Positions 17,959 to 26,032 of a stretch of 40,123 nt of DNA are shown one piece after another. The notes under the pieces were generated by a model that saw only the letters and a list, made by a program, of their open reading frames with translations, did no database searches and was not told where the DNA came from. The translations under genes and the position numbers were made by a program. Numbering within the stretch: the stretch's first letter is position 1; each line of letters opens with the position of its first letter. The stretch spans positions 1-40,123 of the forward strand of contig WTJD01000191.1 of the NCBI GenBank assembly GCA_011524975.1, in the 5' to 3' direction. The stretch is from Lysobacterales bacterium. GTDB lineage: Bacteria > Pseudomonadota > Gammaproteobacteria > Xanthomonadales > SZUA-36.

Positions 17959-19452
17959 CTAATCCAGCTCGATCCAGGTGGTTTTCAGCTCGGTGTAATC
18001 GTCGAAGGCATGCATGGATTTATCGCGGCCATTACCGCTTTGCTTGAAGCCGCCGAAGGGCACCGTGATGTCGCCGCCAAAATAGTTATTGATGCCCATG
18101 GTGCCCACGCGCACGGCCGCGGCTACCTTGTGCGCCGTGTTGATGTTGTTGCTCCATACCGCGCCGGCCAGGCCAAAAATGGAATCATTGGCGATGCGCA
18201 CGGCTTCCTCGGCATTTTTGAATGACATGACCGAGAGCACCGGACCGAAAATCTCCTCCTGGGCGATCTGCATCTGGTTGTTCACGCCACGGAAAATGGT
18301 CGGTTCGTGGTAAAAACCGCCCGTATCCTGGAGCACCCGACCCCCGCCAAAGGCCATCTCGGCGCCCTCGTCACACCCGACTTTGACATAGCCCGCGACG
18401 GTTTCATGCTGCCCGCGGTCGATCATCGGGCCCATGCGCGTGTCCGGATCGAGCGGATCACCCGGCATCCAGCGTTGCGCGTGGGCAATCACCTTTTCAA
18501 TAAATTCGTCCTGGATCGACGCCTCGACGATCAGGCGCGTGCCCGCGGTGCAGGTCTGGCCGCCGTTGTAGAAAACGGCCACGGCCGCCATGGCCGCCGC
18601 CTTGTCCAGGTTGGCGTCGGCAAACACGATGTTGGGGCTTTTGCCGCCCAGCTCCAGGAAGGTGCGTTTGAGGTTGGACTGGCCGGAATACTGCATCAGC
18701 AACTGGCCGACCGGGGTGGAGCCGGTAAAGGTCAGGCCATCGATGTCCATGTGCAGGGCCAGGTGCTTGCCCATGCTGCCTCCCGGCCCGGGAAGGACCT
18801 GGAGCACCCCCTCGGGCAGCCCCGCCTCGGCCGCCAGCTTGGCAATAAACAGGGCGGACAGCGGGGTGCTGGAAGCGGGCTTGAGCACCACCGAGTTGCC
18901 GGTTGCCAGCGCCGGCGCCAGCTTCCATGCCGTGGTGGAAAGCGGAAAGTTCCACGGGACGATGGCGGTCACCACGCCCAGGGGCAAACGCTGAATAAGC
19001 GCCAGGGTGTCATGCGGTGTGGGTGAGATCTCATCATAGACTTTGTCGATGGCCTCACCGCTCCAGCGAATGGTCCGCGCCGCTGAGGGCACATCCACGG
19101 CCGTGGTGTCGGAGATGGGCTTGCCCACATCCAGGGTTTCAAGCAAAGCCAGTTCTTCAAGGTGGCTCTCGATCAGCTCGGCCCAGCGCACCAGGACCAT
19201 TTTGCGCTCCATCGGCGCCATGCGTGACCACCTGCCGTCCTCGAAGGCGGATCGGGCGCCCTGCACCGCGAGGTCGGCATCCTCTGCCCCGCAGCAGGCC
19301 ACATCGGCAATTTTCTCGCCATTGGCCGGATTGAATGAGGGCCGCGTCTCGCCAGACAGCGCGTCGGTAAATCGCCCGTCGATGAAAGCGCGGGATTCGA
19401 TGTCCAGTTCCGAAGCGCGTTGGCTCCAGTCGATTGCGGTCTTGTCCAGCAT
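17959..19452 (-). CDS. Aldehyde dehydrogenase (PuuC-like)
   Basis: VVTAIVPWNFPLSTTAWKLAPALATGNSVVLKPASSTPL, FLELGGKSPNIVF, YNGGQTCTAGTRL, EEIFGPVLSV, PFGGFKQSGNGRDKSMHAFDDYTELKTTW. Confidence 0.95.
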   Translation of the reverse strand: MLDKTAIDWSQRASELDIESRAFIDGRFTDALSGETRPSFNPANGEKIADVACCGAEDADLAVQGARSAFEDGRWSRMAPMERKMVLVRWAELIESHLEELALLETLDVGKPISDTTAVDVPSAARTIRWSGEAIDKVYDEISPTPHDTLALIQRLPLGVVTAIVPWNFPLSTTAWKLAPALATGNSVVLKPASSTPLSALFIAKLAAEAGLPEGVLQVLPGPGGSMGKHLALHMDIDGLTFTGSTPVGQLLMQYSGQSNLKRTFLELGGKSPNIVFADANLDKAAAMAAVAVFYNGGQTCTAGTRLIVEASIQDEFIEKVIAHAQRWMPGDPLDPDTRMGPMIDRGQHETVAGYVKVGCDEGAEMAFGGGRVLQDTGGFYHEPTIFRGVNNQMQIAQEEIFGPVLSVMSFKNAEEAVRIANDSIFGLAGAVWSNNINTAHKVAAAVRVGTMGINNYFGGDITVPFGGFKQSGNGRDKSMHAFDDYTELKTTWIELD

Positions 19453-19592
19453 GTGCGGAAACCTGAGTTTGGATGGTTCGCCTAGTATGCGTTCAAGAGG
19501 TTACGTTTTCCATCGCGCGCTCAGGGGTTCACCACTTGAGTCCTTGGCATGCTTGCGGCACACTCACTGCCCCTTCAGCGGGTGGAATCAAG

Positions 19593-21629
19593 ATGCGACC
19601 ACAAGCCAGGTCAGAGCAGGAAGTGGCAGCCATTCGGGCGGCCTACGATCGCGCGCGGCAGGTGATGCAGGCGGGGGACCTGGATGAGGCCGAACTGCAA
19701 TGTCGCGGCGCCATCCCGAGGTTCGGCCGTGACCCCAACCTTCTGTGCCTGTTGGGCGAGATCCTGATCCGACAGCGGAAGCCGCAGGAAGCCCGGACCT
19801 GGTTTGGCAAGACCCTCAAGATGCTTCCGGATTTCCCGCGCGCGCTCGAGGGCACGGGGCTGGCATTGCTGGCAGAGCGAAACCCGGCGGACGCCCTGGC
19901 TTTCCTGCAAAAAGCGGCCAGTTTGGTGCCCCAACGGGCAAAGACCCAGCTCGCGCTGGCCCGGGCGTTTTCCCAGACCGGTCACGGCGCGGAAGCGGAG
20001 CAGGCCATTGAGCGGGCCTTCAGGCTCGACCCTTCGCGCGCTGCCCTTGCGGAGGCCACCGACGCCCATGCGGCGGGAGACCTCGATAAGGCAGAAAAGC
20101 TGATCCGGCAGGTGCTCAGTGAGCAGCCGCGCAGCGTGTCCGCCATGCGCCTGCTCGCGCAGGTGGCCATGGACGCCAGCCGACCGCGGGCAGCCATCGA
20201 ACTGCTCCAGCGCACGGTCAAGCTGGCGCCAGGCTTTGTGCTGGCCTGGAACGACCTGGCCAATGCGTGGATGAAAGAGGAGAGGTTTGACCTGGCGCTC
20301 GAAACCGTGGCGCACGCGATCGAGCTCGATCCAGAAATGCCCCACTCCCACATGATCCGGGGCAATATCCTGGCCAAGGCGCAGCGTCATGAGGAGGCCA
20401 TCGAGGCTTATCGGGCGGCGTTGGAAAACAGTCCGCGACACATGGGCGCCCTGTCGGGCCTTGGGCACGTGCTCAAGACGATTGGGCGGACGGACGAGTC
20501 CATCGAGGCCTATCGCAGCTGTATCCAGGCCCACCCCGCTTTTGGTGAAGCCTACTGGAGCATGGCCAATCTCAAGACCTTTGAGTTCAACCCGGAGGAA
20601 GTCGAAGTCATGCTGAAGATGGTGCAGGACGATGCGCGCGTGGCCGACGAGCCACGGGTGAACTTCCGCTATTCGCTCGGCAAGCACTTTGAGAACGAGG
20701 GCGATTACGCCACGGCCTTTGGGCATTATCGGGCGGGCGCGGATCTCAGACGCACGCATGAGATGTACGATCCGGTGCAAACCCAGGTGATCCATGACCG
20801 GATCATCCAGACCTTCTCGCGCGCGTTCCTGGAAGAGCGAGAGGGCTGGGGCGATCCCCGCCCGGATCCGATCCTGATCGTTGGTTTGCCGCGCTCAGGC
20901 TCGACGCTGATCGAGCAGATCCTGGCCAGCCACAGCCAGGTGGAGGGGACCGCCGAGCTGCCTGACCTGAGCCGGGCCATTCGGGACATCAATCGCAGCC
21001 GGGAAGACCGGGCCGAATACCCGGAGGCCGTCGCGGACCTGCCACGCGAGGCGATCCTGGAGCTGGGCGAACGGTATCTGCAACGAACCCGCCGCTATCG
21101 AACCAACACGCCCTTTTTCATCGACAAGATGCCCAATAATTTCGCCGCCATCGGGCTGTTGCACCTGATACTGCCCAACGCGAAAGTCATCAACGCGCGC
21201 CGCCATCCCCTGGACAGCTGCCTGGGAAGTTACAAACAGCTGTTCTTCAAAGGCCAGGCCTTCACCTATGACCTGTTCGAATTGGGCCAGTACTACCTGC
21301 AGTACCAGCGCATCATGGATCACTGGCACGAGGTGTTGCCCGGCAAGGTGCTGGATGTGCGCTACGAGGACATGGTGCACGACCAGGAGGGTCAGACGCG
21401 CCGGCTCCTGGAGCACTGCGGGCTGGAATGGGAAGACCAGTGCCTGCGGTTTTACGAGACCGAGCGCGCCATCAACACGGCCAGTTCAGAGCAGGTGCGC
21501 CAGCCGATCTATACGAAGGCGCTCAATTTCTGGCGCAATTACGAGGCCGAACTGGCTGAGCTGATCACCATCCTCGAGCCGCTGCTGAAAGATATGCCGG
21601 AAGCGGACCGGCCTGCATCACTGGGCTAG
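19593..21629 (+). CDS. TPR-repeat sulfotransferase family protein
   Basis: N-terminal tandem TPRs, then PAPS-loop-like ILIVGLPRSGSTLIEQILASHSQVEGTAELPDL and DKMPNNFAAIGLLHLILPNAKVINARRHPLDSCLGSYKQLF. ATG 19593 preferred over 19473. Confidence 0.92.
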   Translation: MRPQARSEQEVAAIRAAYDRARQVMQAGDLDEAELQCRGAIPRFGRDPNLLCLLGEILIRQRKPQEARTWFGKTLKMLPDFPRALEGTGLALLAERNPADALAFLQKAASLVPQRAKTQLALARAFSQTGHGAEAEQAIERAFRLDPSRAALAEATDAHAAGDLDKAEKLIRQVLSEQPRSVSAMRLLAQVAMDASRPRAAIELLQRTVKLAPGFVLAWNDLANAWMKEERFDLALETVAHAIELDPEMPHSHMIRGNILAKAQRHEEAIEAYRAALENSPRHMGALSGLGHVLKTIGRTDESIEAYRSCIQAHPAFGEAYWSMANLKTFEFNPEEVEVMLKMVQDDARVADEPRVNFRYSLGKHFENEGDYATAFGHYRAGADLRRTHEMYDPVQTQVIHDRIIQTFSRAFLEEREGWGDPRPDPILIVGLPRSGSTLIEQILASHSQVEGTAELPDLSRAIRDINRSREDRAEYPEAVADLPREAILELGERYLQRTRRYRTNTPFFIDKMPNNFAAIGLLHLILPNAKVINARRHPLDSCLGSYKQLFFKGQAFTYDLFELGQYYLQYQRIMDHWHEVLPGKVLDVRYEDMVHDQEGQTRRLLEHCGLEWEDQCLRFYETERAINTASSEQVRQPIYTKALNFWRNYEAELAELITILEPLLKDMPEADRPASLG

Positions 21630-21638
21630 CCGGGGCGT

Positions 21639-22187
21639 TCAGGCCGCCCGGGCGGGCGGAACATAGTCGAAGATGAAGGTGACGCGATCCTCGCTGCCGT
21701 TGTTCATCACGCTATGGTGTTTCTGGTTGTTGATCTCGTAAGCCTGGCCCACCTCGAATCGGTAGGGACGCCCCCCGATCATGAAACGAACGCCCGGGTT
21801 GGTGCTGATGGGTATGTGGATTCGGTGGCTGTGAACAAATGAGGGGTGCGCGTCGCGGTGGGGTGTGATGATGCCCCCGGCCACCAGCTTGGCGGCCATG
21901 GCGCGGATAATGGTGCCGCCGGGGGGATAGTGCTGCGCGAGGATATCGTGCATCAATGGCACAGCGACGTCTTTCAGTTCATCCCAGGCAGGTTCTTTGG
22001 TCACTTTCATTTCCGGCCAACCGTCGCAGAAAACAAGCACCAGCGACCGGGTCTGGCGATGGACCTCATACGCGTTTTGACGGTATTCGTTCGCCCGCCA
22101 GCGCTCATCGCCAAGGCCAAGCACGGCGTCGATCAATGGCTGGGCGTTAACGGCGCCCAATTCGCGCAGCGGCACATCGATATCCAT
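21639..22187 (-). CDS. Aspartyl/asparaginyl beta-hydroxylase (AspH) family protein
   Basis: IITPHRDAHPSFVHSHRIHIPISTNPGVRFMIGG...GQAYEINNQKHHSVMNNGSEDRVTFIFDYV. Confidence 0.92.
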   Translation of the reverse strand: MDIDVPLRELGAVNAQPLIDAVLGLGDERWRANEYRQNAYEVHRQTRSLVLVFCDGWPEMKVTKEPAWDELKDVAVPLMHDILAQHYPPGGTIIRAMAAKLVAGGIITPHRDAHPSFVHSHRIHIPISTNPGVRFMIGGRPYRFEVGQAYEINNQKHHSVMNNGSEDRVTFIFDYVPPARAA

Positions 22188-22392
22188 CTGAAAACAGCCT
22201 TTTCAACGAGTCCCGGGGACTGTCAGTATAACGAACCCGTCCGCTGTCGCCAGCGTTAGGTTGGGGCTAGGCGATGCCCCACTGAGCGCAGCAACGCCGG
22301 TGGCGATTGTGATTGCATTTGTATTTTTTGAAAACCACCACTAATATCAGCTACTAATCGTATTCCGATAAATAGAAGTGAGGGTATCCATA

Positions 22393-24858
22393 ATGACGAC
22401 TTCCTATGAGAAGTGGACCGTCCAGGCTGTCACCAGCCAACCGCTATCGAACCCCAACAAGCTCTCTGTCGCCATCTCGGCGGCGCTGGTTTTGCCAGCG
22501 GGAGCAGCCTTGGCGCAGGACCAGGAAGACGAAGGCAGCGCGGCTCTCGAAGAGGTCCTGGTAACGGCCCGTAAACGGACTGAGAGCCTGATGGATATCC
22601 CGCAAAGTATTCAGGCACTGTCCGAGGCGCAGATCAAACGTGCCGGTCTGAACCAGATGGAAGACTATGTCAGGTTCATACCCAGCATGTCCTACGTGCA
22701 GGCCAATCCGGGCACGGCAAAAATCATATTCCGCGGAATCGCGGACGATGCCGCCACATTCATCGCTGAGCCCTCAGCGGCGCTGTATCTCGATGAACAG
22801 TCGTTGACCATGAACGGTACCCCGGACCCGCGCATGGTGGATATCGAGCGCGTGGAGGCCCTGAGTGGCCCTCAAGGCACGCTCTACGGCGCCAGTTCCC
22901 AGTCGGGTACCTTGCGCATCGTGACCAACAAGCCGGACCCGACCGCGTTTGACGCCAACATCGACGTCATGTTGCGCACGGGCTCCGACAGCGATATGAG
23001 CTACGACGTCAGCGCCATGGCCAACTTCCCGATCGGTGATTCTTTCGCCATCAGGCTGGTGGGCTTCACGGCCGAGGACGGCGGGTTCATCGACAACGTG
23101 TTTGGCACCACGCCGCGGTTCGAGCTGTTCGACAACGCGGGCAAGGAAGAGAGCAACTTCAACGACGTCCGTCACTCGGGCGGGCGCCTGGCCGCGAAAT
23201 GGTTCCTCAATGACGACTGGTCGATCACGGCCGGTGTGACGGGTCAGAACACATTTTCCAACGGCCGTCCTGAGCGCGATCCCACACTCGGCCGCGACCT
23301 GGCGGTGGTCAGGTTCTATCCCGAGATGGAATGGGACGACATGCAGTGGGCGCAATACGCCCTCACCGTGGAAGGTGATCTGGGCTTTGCGGACTTCGTG
23401 TCGGCGACCTCTTACTTCACCCGTGACTGGAGCTACGCGCAGGACACCTCTGTCGGTTACGCGTCCTACTTCGGCACCTTCTGCTACTCCGGCTACTATT
23501 ACAATTTCTCGCAGTACAGCAAATACTGCTTCCAGCCCTCCGGCGTGGGCAACTACTACAACGATCCGATCGGCTTCCTGCTGAACGTGCAGGAAAACAC
23601 CAAGTTCGCACAGGAATTCCGCCTGTCCAGCCAGGGTGAGCGGATCGACTGGGTGGCCGGTCTGTTTTACGAAGAATCCAAGGAAGAATGGGATTTCTGG
23701 ACTTACGCGCAGAATTATTCGGGCTCCAAGTCTTACGACAATCTCCGCGCGGGCAACGGCTGGCGCCAGCCCAGCATTCCGCCCGTAGACACCGACTTCT
23801 GGTGGCACTCTGCTGACCGCACCGAGTGGGAGCAGACCGCTGTCTTCGGCGAGATGACGCTGCACCTGGGCAACTTCGACCTGACCGGTGGTGCTCGCTG
23901 GTTCGACCGGACCATGGATAAGCTCTACTGGGTCGAGAACCCGGCCTTCAACCTGACGCCGGATGGCTATCTCAGCCCGTCCAGCGACGAGAGCGATGTC
24001 GTTTATAAACTCAGCCTGAGCTATCGCTTGAGCGAGAACACCCTGCTGTACGGTCTCTACTCTGAAGGTTTCCGTCCCGGTGGCACCAACCGTGGACGCG
24101 GCATACCTTTCTTCCCGCGCCAGTATGACTCCGACATCCTGGAGAATTACGAGCTGGGCGCCAAGATGACCCTGATGGACGGCAGGGCCCGGCTGAATCT
24201 CACCTACTTCAATATGAATTGGGATGATTATCAGCTGGAGGTCGTCGATCCCAGCAACCGGCCGTGCGGCTCGGAAGCCGCACCGCCAGAGCCTGCCTGT
24301 GGTCAGCCCTGGCAGAAAGTCGTAGCCAATGTGGGTAAGGCGAACTCAGAAGGTTTTGAACTGCAATACGACATGGCAGCGACGGAAAACCTGGATCTGG
24401 GCTTCAATGCCACCTGGCTGGACGCCGTGGTCGAGGATGAGGTGTCCGTGTCCATCGTTGTTCCGGCCGGCTCGAGGCTGCCGCTGTCGCCCGAGTTCAA
24501 GGGTTCCATGTACGCGAACTACGAGTGGCCGGTGGACTGGTTCAATGCCAGCTCGGCTTATGTCCGCGTACAGTGGAGCTACACCTCTGACATGCTCAAC
24601 ATCTTTGAGCCGATCGAGCTGTACGAGGACGGCCCCTCGCCGCAGATCAAGCAGCCCGCGTATAACATCGGCGATATCAAGTTCGGCCTGACAGGCGACA
24701 GCTGGAGCATTCAGCTGTTCGTCAACAACGTGACCGACGAGCGCGCGGTGCTGTTCGCCAATCCGTACGAGTTCGATTACTTCTTCGGACGGGCGCGTGA
24801 GACGGTGAATCGTCCGCGCGAATACGGCTTCCGCTTCATCAAGTCGTTCGGCAATTAA
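22393..24858 (+). CDS. TonB-dependent receptor
   Basis: Signal peptide; LEEVLVTARKRTESLMDIPQSIQALSEAQIKRAGLNQMEDYVRFIPSMSY plug; VEALSGPQGTLYGASSQSGTLRIVTNKP; C-terminal barrel ending GFRFIKSFGN. Confidence 0.95.
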   Translation: MTTSYEKWTVQAVTSQPLSNPNKLSVAISAALVLPAGAALAQDQEDEGSAALEEVLVTARKRTESLMDIPQSIQALSEAQIKRAGLNQMEDYVRFIPSMSYVQANPGTAKIIFRGIADDAATFIAEPSAALYLDEQSLTMNGTPDPRMVDIERVEALSGPQGTLYGASSQSGTLRIVTNKPDPTAFDANIDVMLRTGSDSDMSYDVSAMANFPIGDSFAIRLVGFTAEDGGFIDNVFGTTPRFELFDNAGKEESNFNDVRHSGGRLAAKWFLNDDWSITAGVTGQNTFSNGRPERDPTLGRDLAVVRFYPEMEWDDMQWAQYALTVEGDLGFADFVSATSYFTRDWSYAQDTSVGYASYFGTFCYSGYYYNFSQYSKYCFQPSGVGNYYNDPIGFLLNVQENTKFAQEFRLSSQGERIDWVAGLFYEESKEEWDFWTYAQNYSGSKSYDNLRAGNGWRQPSIPPVDTDFWWHSADRTEWEQTAVFGEMTLHLGNFDLTGGARWFDRTMDKLYWVENPAFNLTPDGYLSPSSDESDVVYKLSLSYRLSENTLLYGLYSEGFRPGGTNRGRGIPFFPRQYDSDILENYELGAKMTLMDGRARLNLTYFNMNWDDYQLEVVDPSNRPCGSEAAPPEPACGQPWQKVVANVGKANSEGFELQYDMAATENLDLGFNATWLDAVVEDEVSVSIVVPAGSRLPLSPEFKGSMYANYEWPVDWFNASSAYVRVQWSYTSDMLNIFEPIELYEDGPSPQIKQPAYNIGDIKFGLTGDSWSIQLFVNNVTDERAVLFANPYEFDYFFGRARETVNRPREYGFRFIKSFGN

Positions 24859-24879
24859 GCCTCAGCGGCCAGTACCATG

Positions 24880-24910
24880 AAAAAAGCCCCGGTTCGCCGG
24901 GGCTTTTTTT
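24880..24910 (+). terminator. Intrinsic (Rho-independent) terminator, likely bidirectional
   Basis: AAAAAAGCCCCGG-TTCG-CCGGGGCTTTTTTT: perfect GC-rich stem, TTCG loop, U-tract, directly after the TonB-dependent receptor and facing the convergent 24954 gene. Confidence 0.92.
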
Positions 24911-24953
24911 GTTCATGATCTTTGATCGTGATCCGTGACTCGTCATTCCTTGC

Positions 24954-25913
24954 TCAATACGGCCACACCTCGAGCCCGTGGATCGCGTTGCGCACATCCA
25001 TGGAGAAATTGACGCGCGCCACGGTCGCTCCGCTCTGCAGATCGAAAAGGGTGACGGTAGAGGGGGAGGAGCCGGCCGCCAGCAGGCGGTCATCGATCAC
25101 GCACAGCCCGCGCCCGAATCCCTGCCGCGCTACCTGGTCATCGCCCAGCTCGGTGTGGGTCAGTTCGCCCGGGTCATACTGGGGCACTTCAAAACGCACT
25201 TCGCTGCCGTCACGCCGCACCCAGCGCACATGATCGGAGCCGGTATCGTTGAACAGGACGCCGTCACCGAACGGCCGCGCGTTATGCGTGCCCCTCGGCA
25301 GCGAAACCACCCGTTCCACCGTGTTCTCGTCACCGACCCTGATCAGTCCGCCGCTGTGCAGACCGCTGACATACATGCCGGTTCGGTCGGCATGGATGTT
25401 ATTCAGGTGCAGGTGGTTCGTAGCCGGCGGGCCCGAGGCGCCTCCCGGTCCACTGATGCCGTTGGGGTCGTAGGGGATGCCCTTCAGCTTGCCTTCTTCA
25501 TGGGCCAGGTAGAGCGCCCAGAAGAACCGTTGGCGTTCCAGGTCGAAGGCCAGGATGCTGTCATGCCCGGTGGAGGTCAGGTAGAGGTGATTGTTCAGCT
25601 GACAGATTTCGTGGCAGTGCTTCAGATAGGTGCTGCGGAACGAGCGCCGGATGCGGAAGTTCTGATCATAGACAAACAGTTCGTCACTGGCGGCAATGTA
25701 TATTTCACCGCCGAAGAAGGCGATACCGCGTAATCCCCGGTCCCAGCCGCGGCCCTGCCAGTCGATCTCGTCCGTGTTCCAGTCCACCACCTGTTCCACT
25801 TCCTGGGCCGCGAAATCCACCAGGTAGACACCGCCATGGCTTTCGCCCTGCTGCGATCCGCGCACCACGGAGGTGGTAAGCAGGGTAGGAAGTGGGTATT
25901 CGGCTGGGTTCAT
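24954..25913 (-). CDS. Beta-propeller-like protein of unknown function
   Basis: Repeated blade-like segments (RGIAFFGGEIYIAASDELFVYDQ, ICQLNNHLYLTSTGHDSILAFDLE, HLHLNNIHADRTGMYVSGLHSGGLIRV); no enzyme motif recognised. Confidence 0.65.
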   Translation of the reverse strand: MNPAEYPLPTLLTTSVVRGSQQGESHGGVYLVDFAAQEVEQVVDWNTDEIDWQGRGWDRGLRGIAFFGGEIYIAASDELFVYDQNFRIRRSFRSTYLKHCHEICQLNNHLYLTSTGHDSILAFDLERQRFFWALYLAHEEGKLKGIPYDPNGISGPGGASGPPATNHLHLNNIHADRTGMYVSGLHSGGLIRVGDENTVERVVSLPRGTHNARPFGDGVLFNDTGSDHVRWVRRDGSEVRFEVPQYDPGELTHTELGDDQVARQGFGRGLCVIDDRLLAAGSSPSTVTLFDLQSGATVARVNFSMDVRNAIHGLEVWPY

Positions 25914-26032
25914 GGCTAAGAACTCTGGATCAGGGTGCAGGCATTCTCCTAGCAGACTGGCCCAAATTCAATGCCAATGGGCTATGATCGACGAACTTGC
26001 CATCCATCCGCGGTATCCGGAAGCCGAAGCTC

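Noticed and set aside
19611-20795. 394-aa minus-strand ORF inside the TPR-sulfotransferase
   Set aside because: Antisense shadow ORF in GC-rich TPR repeats.
22328-22357. Possible promoter upstream of the TonB receptor (TTGAAA, 18-nt gap, TACTAA)
   Set aside because: The region is AT-rich and promoter-like, but the -10 match is weak and alternative hexamers exist; not enough support to call.
22774-23865. 363-aa minus-strand ORF inside the TonB-dependent receptor
   Set aside because: Antisense shadow ORF; no motif and the sense gene is intact.
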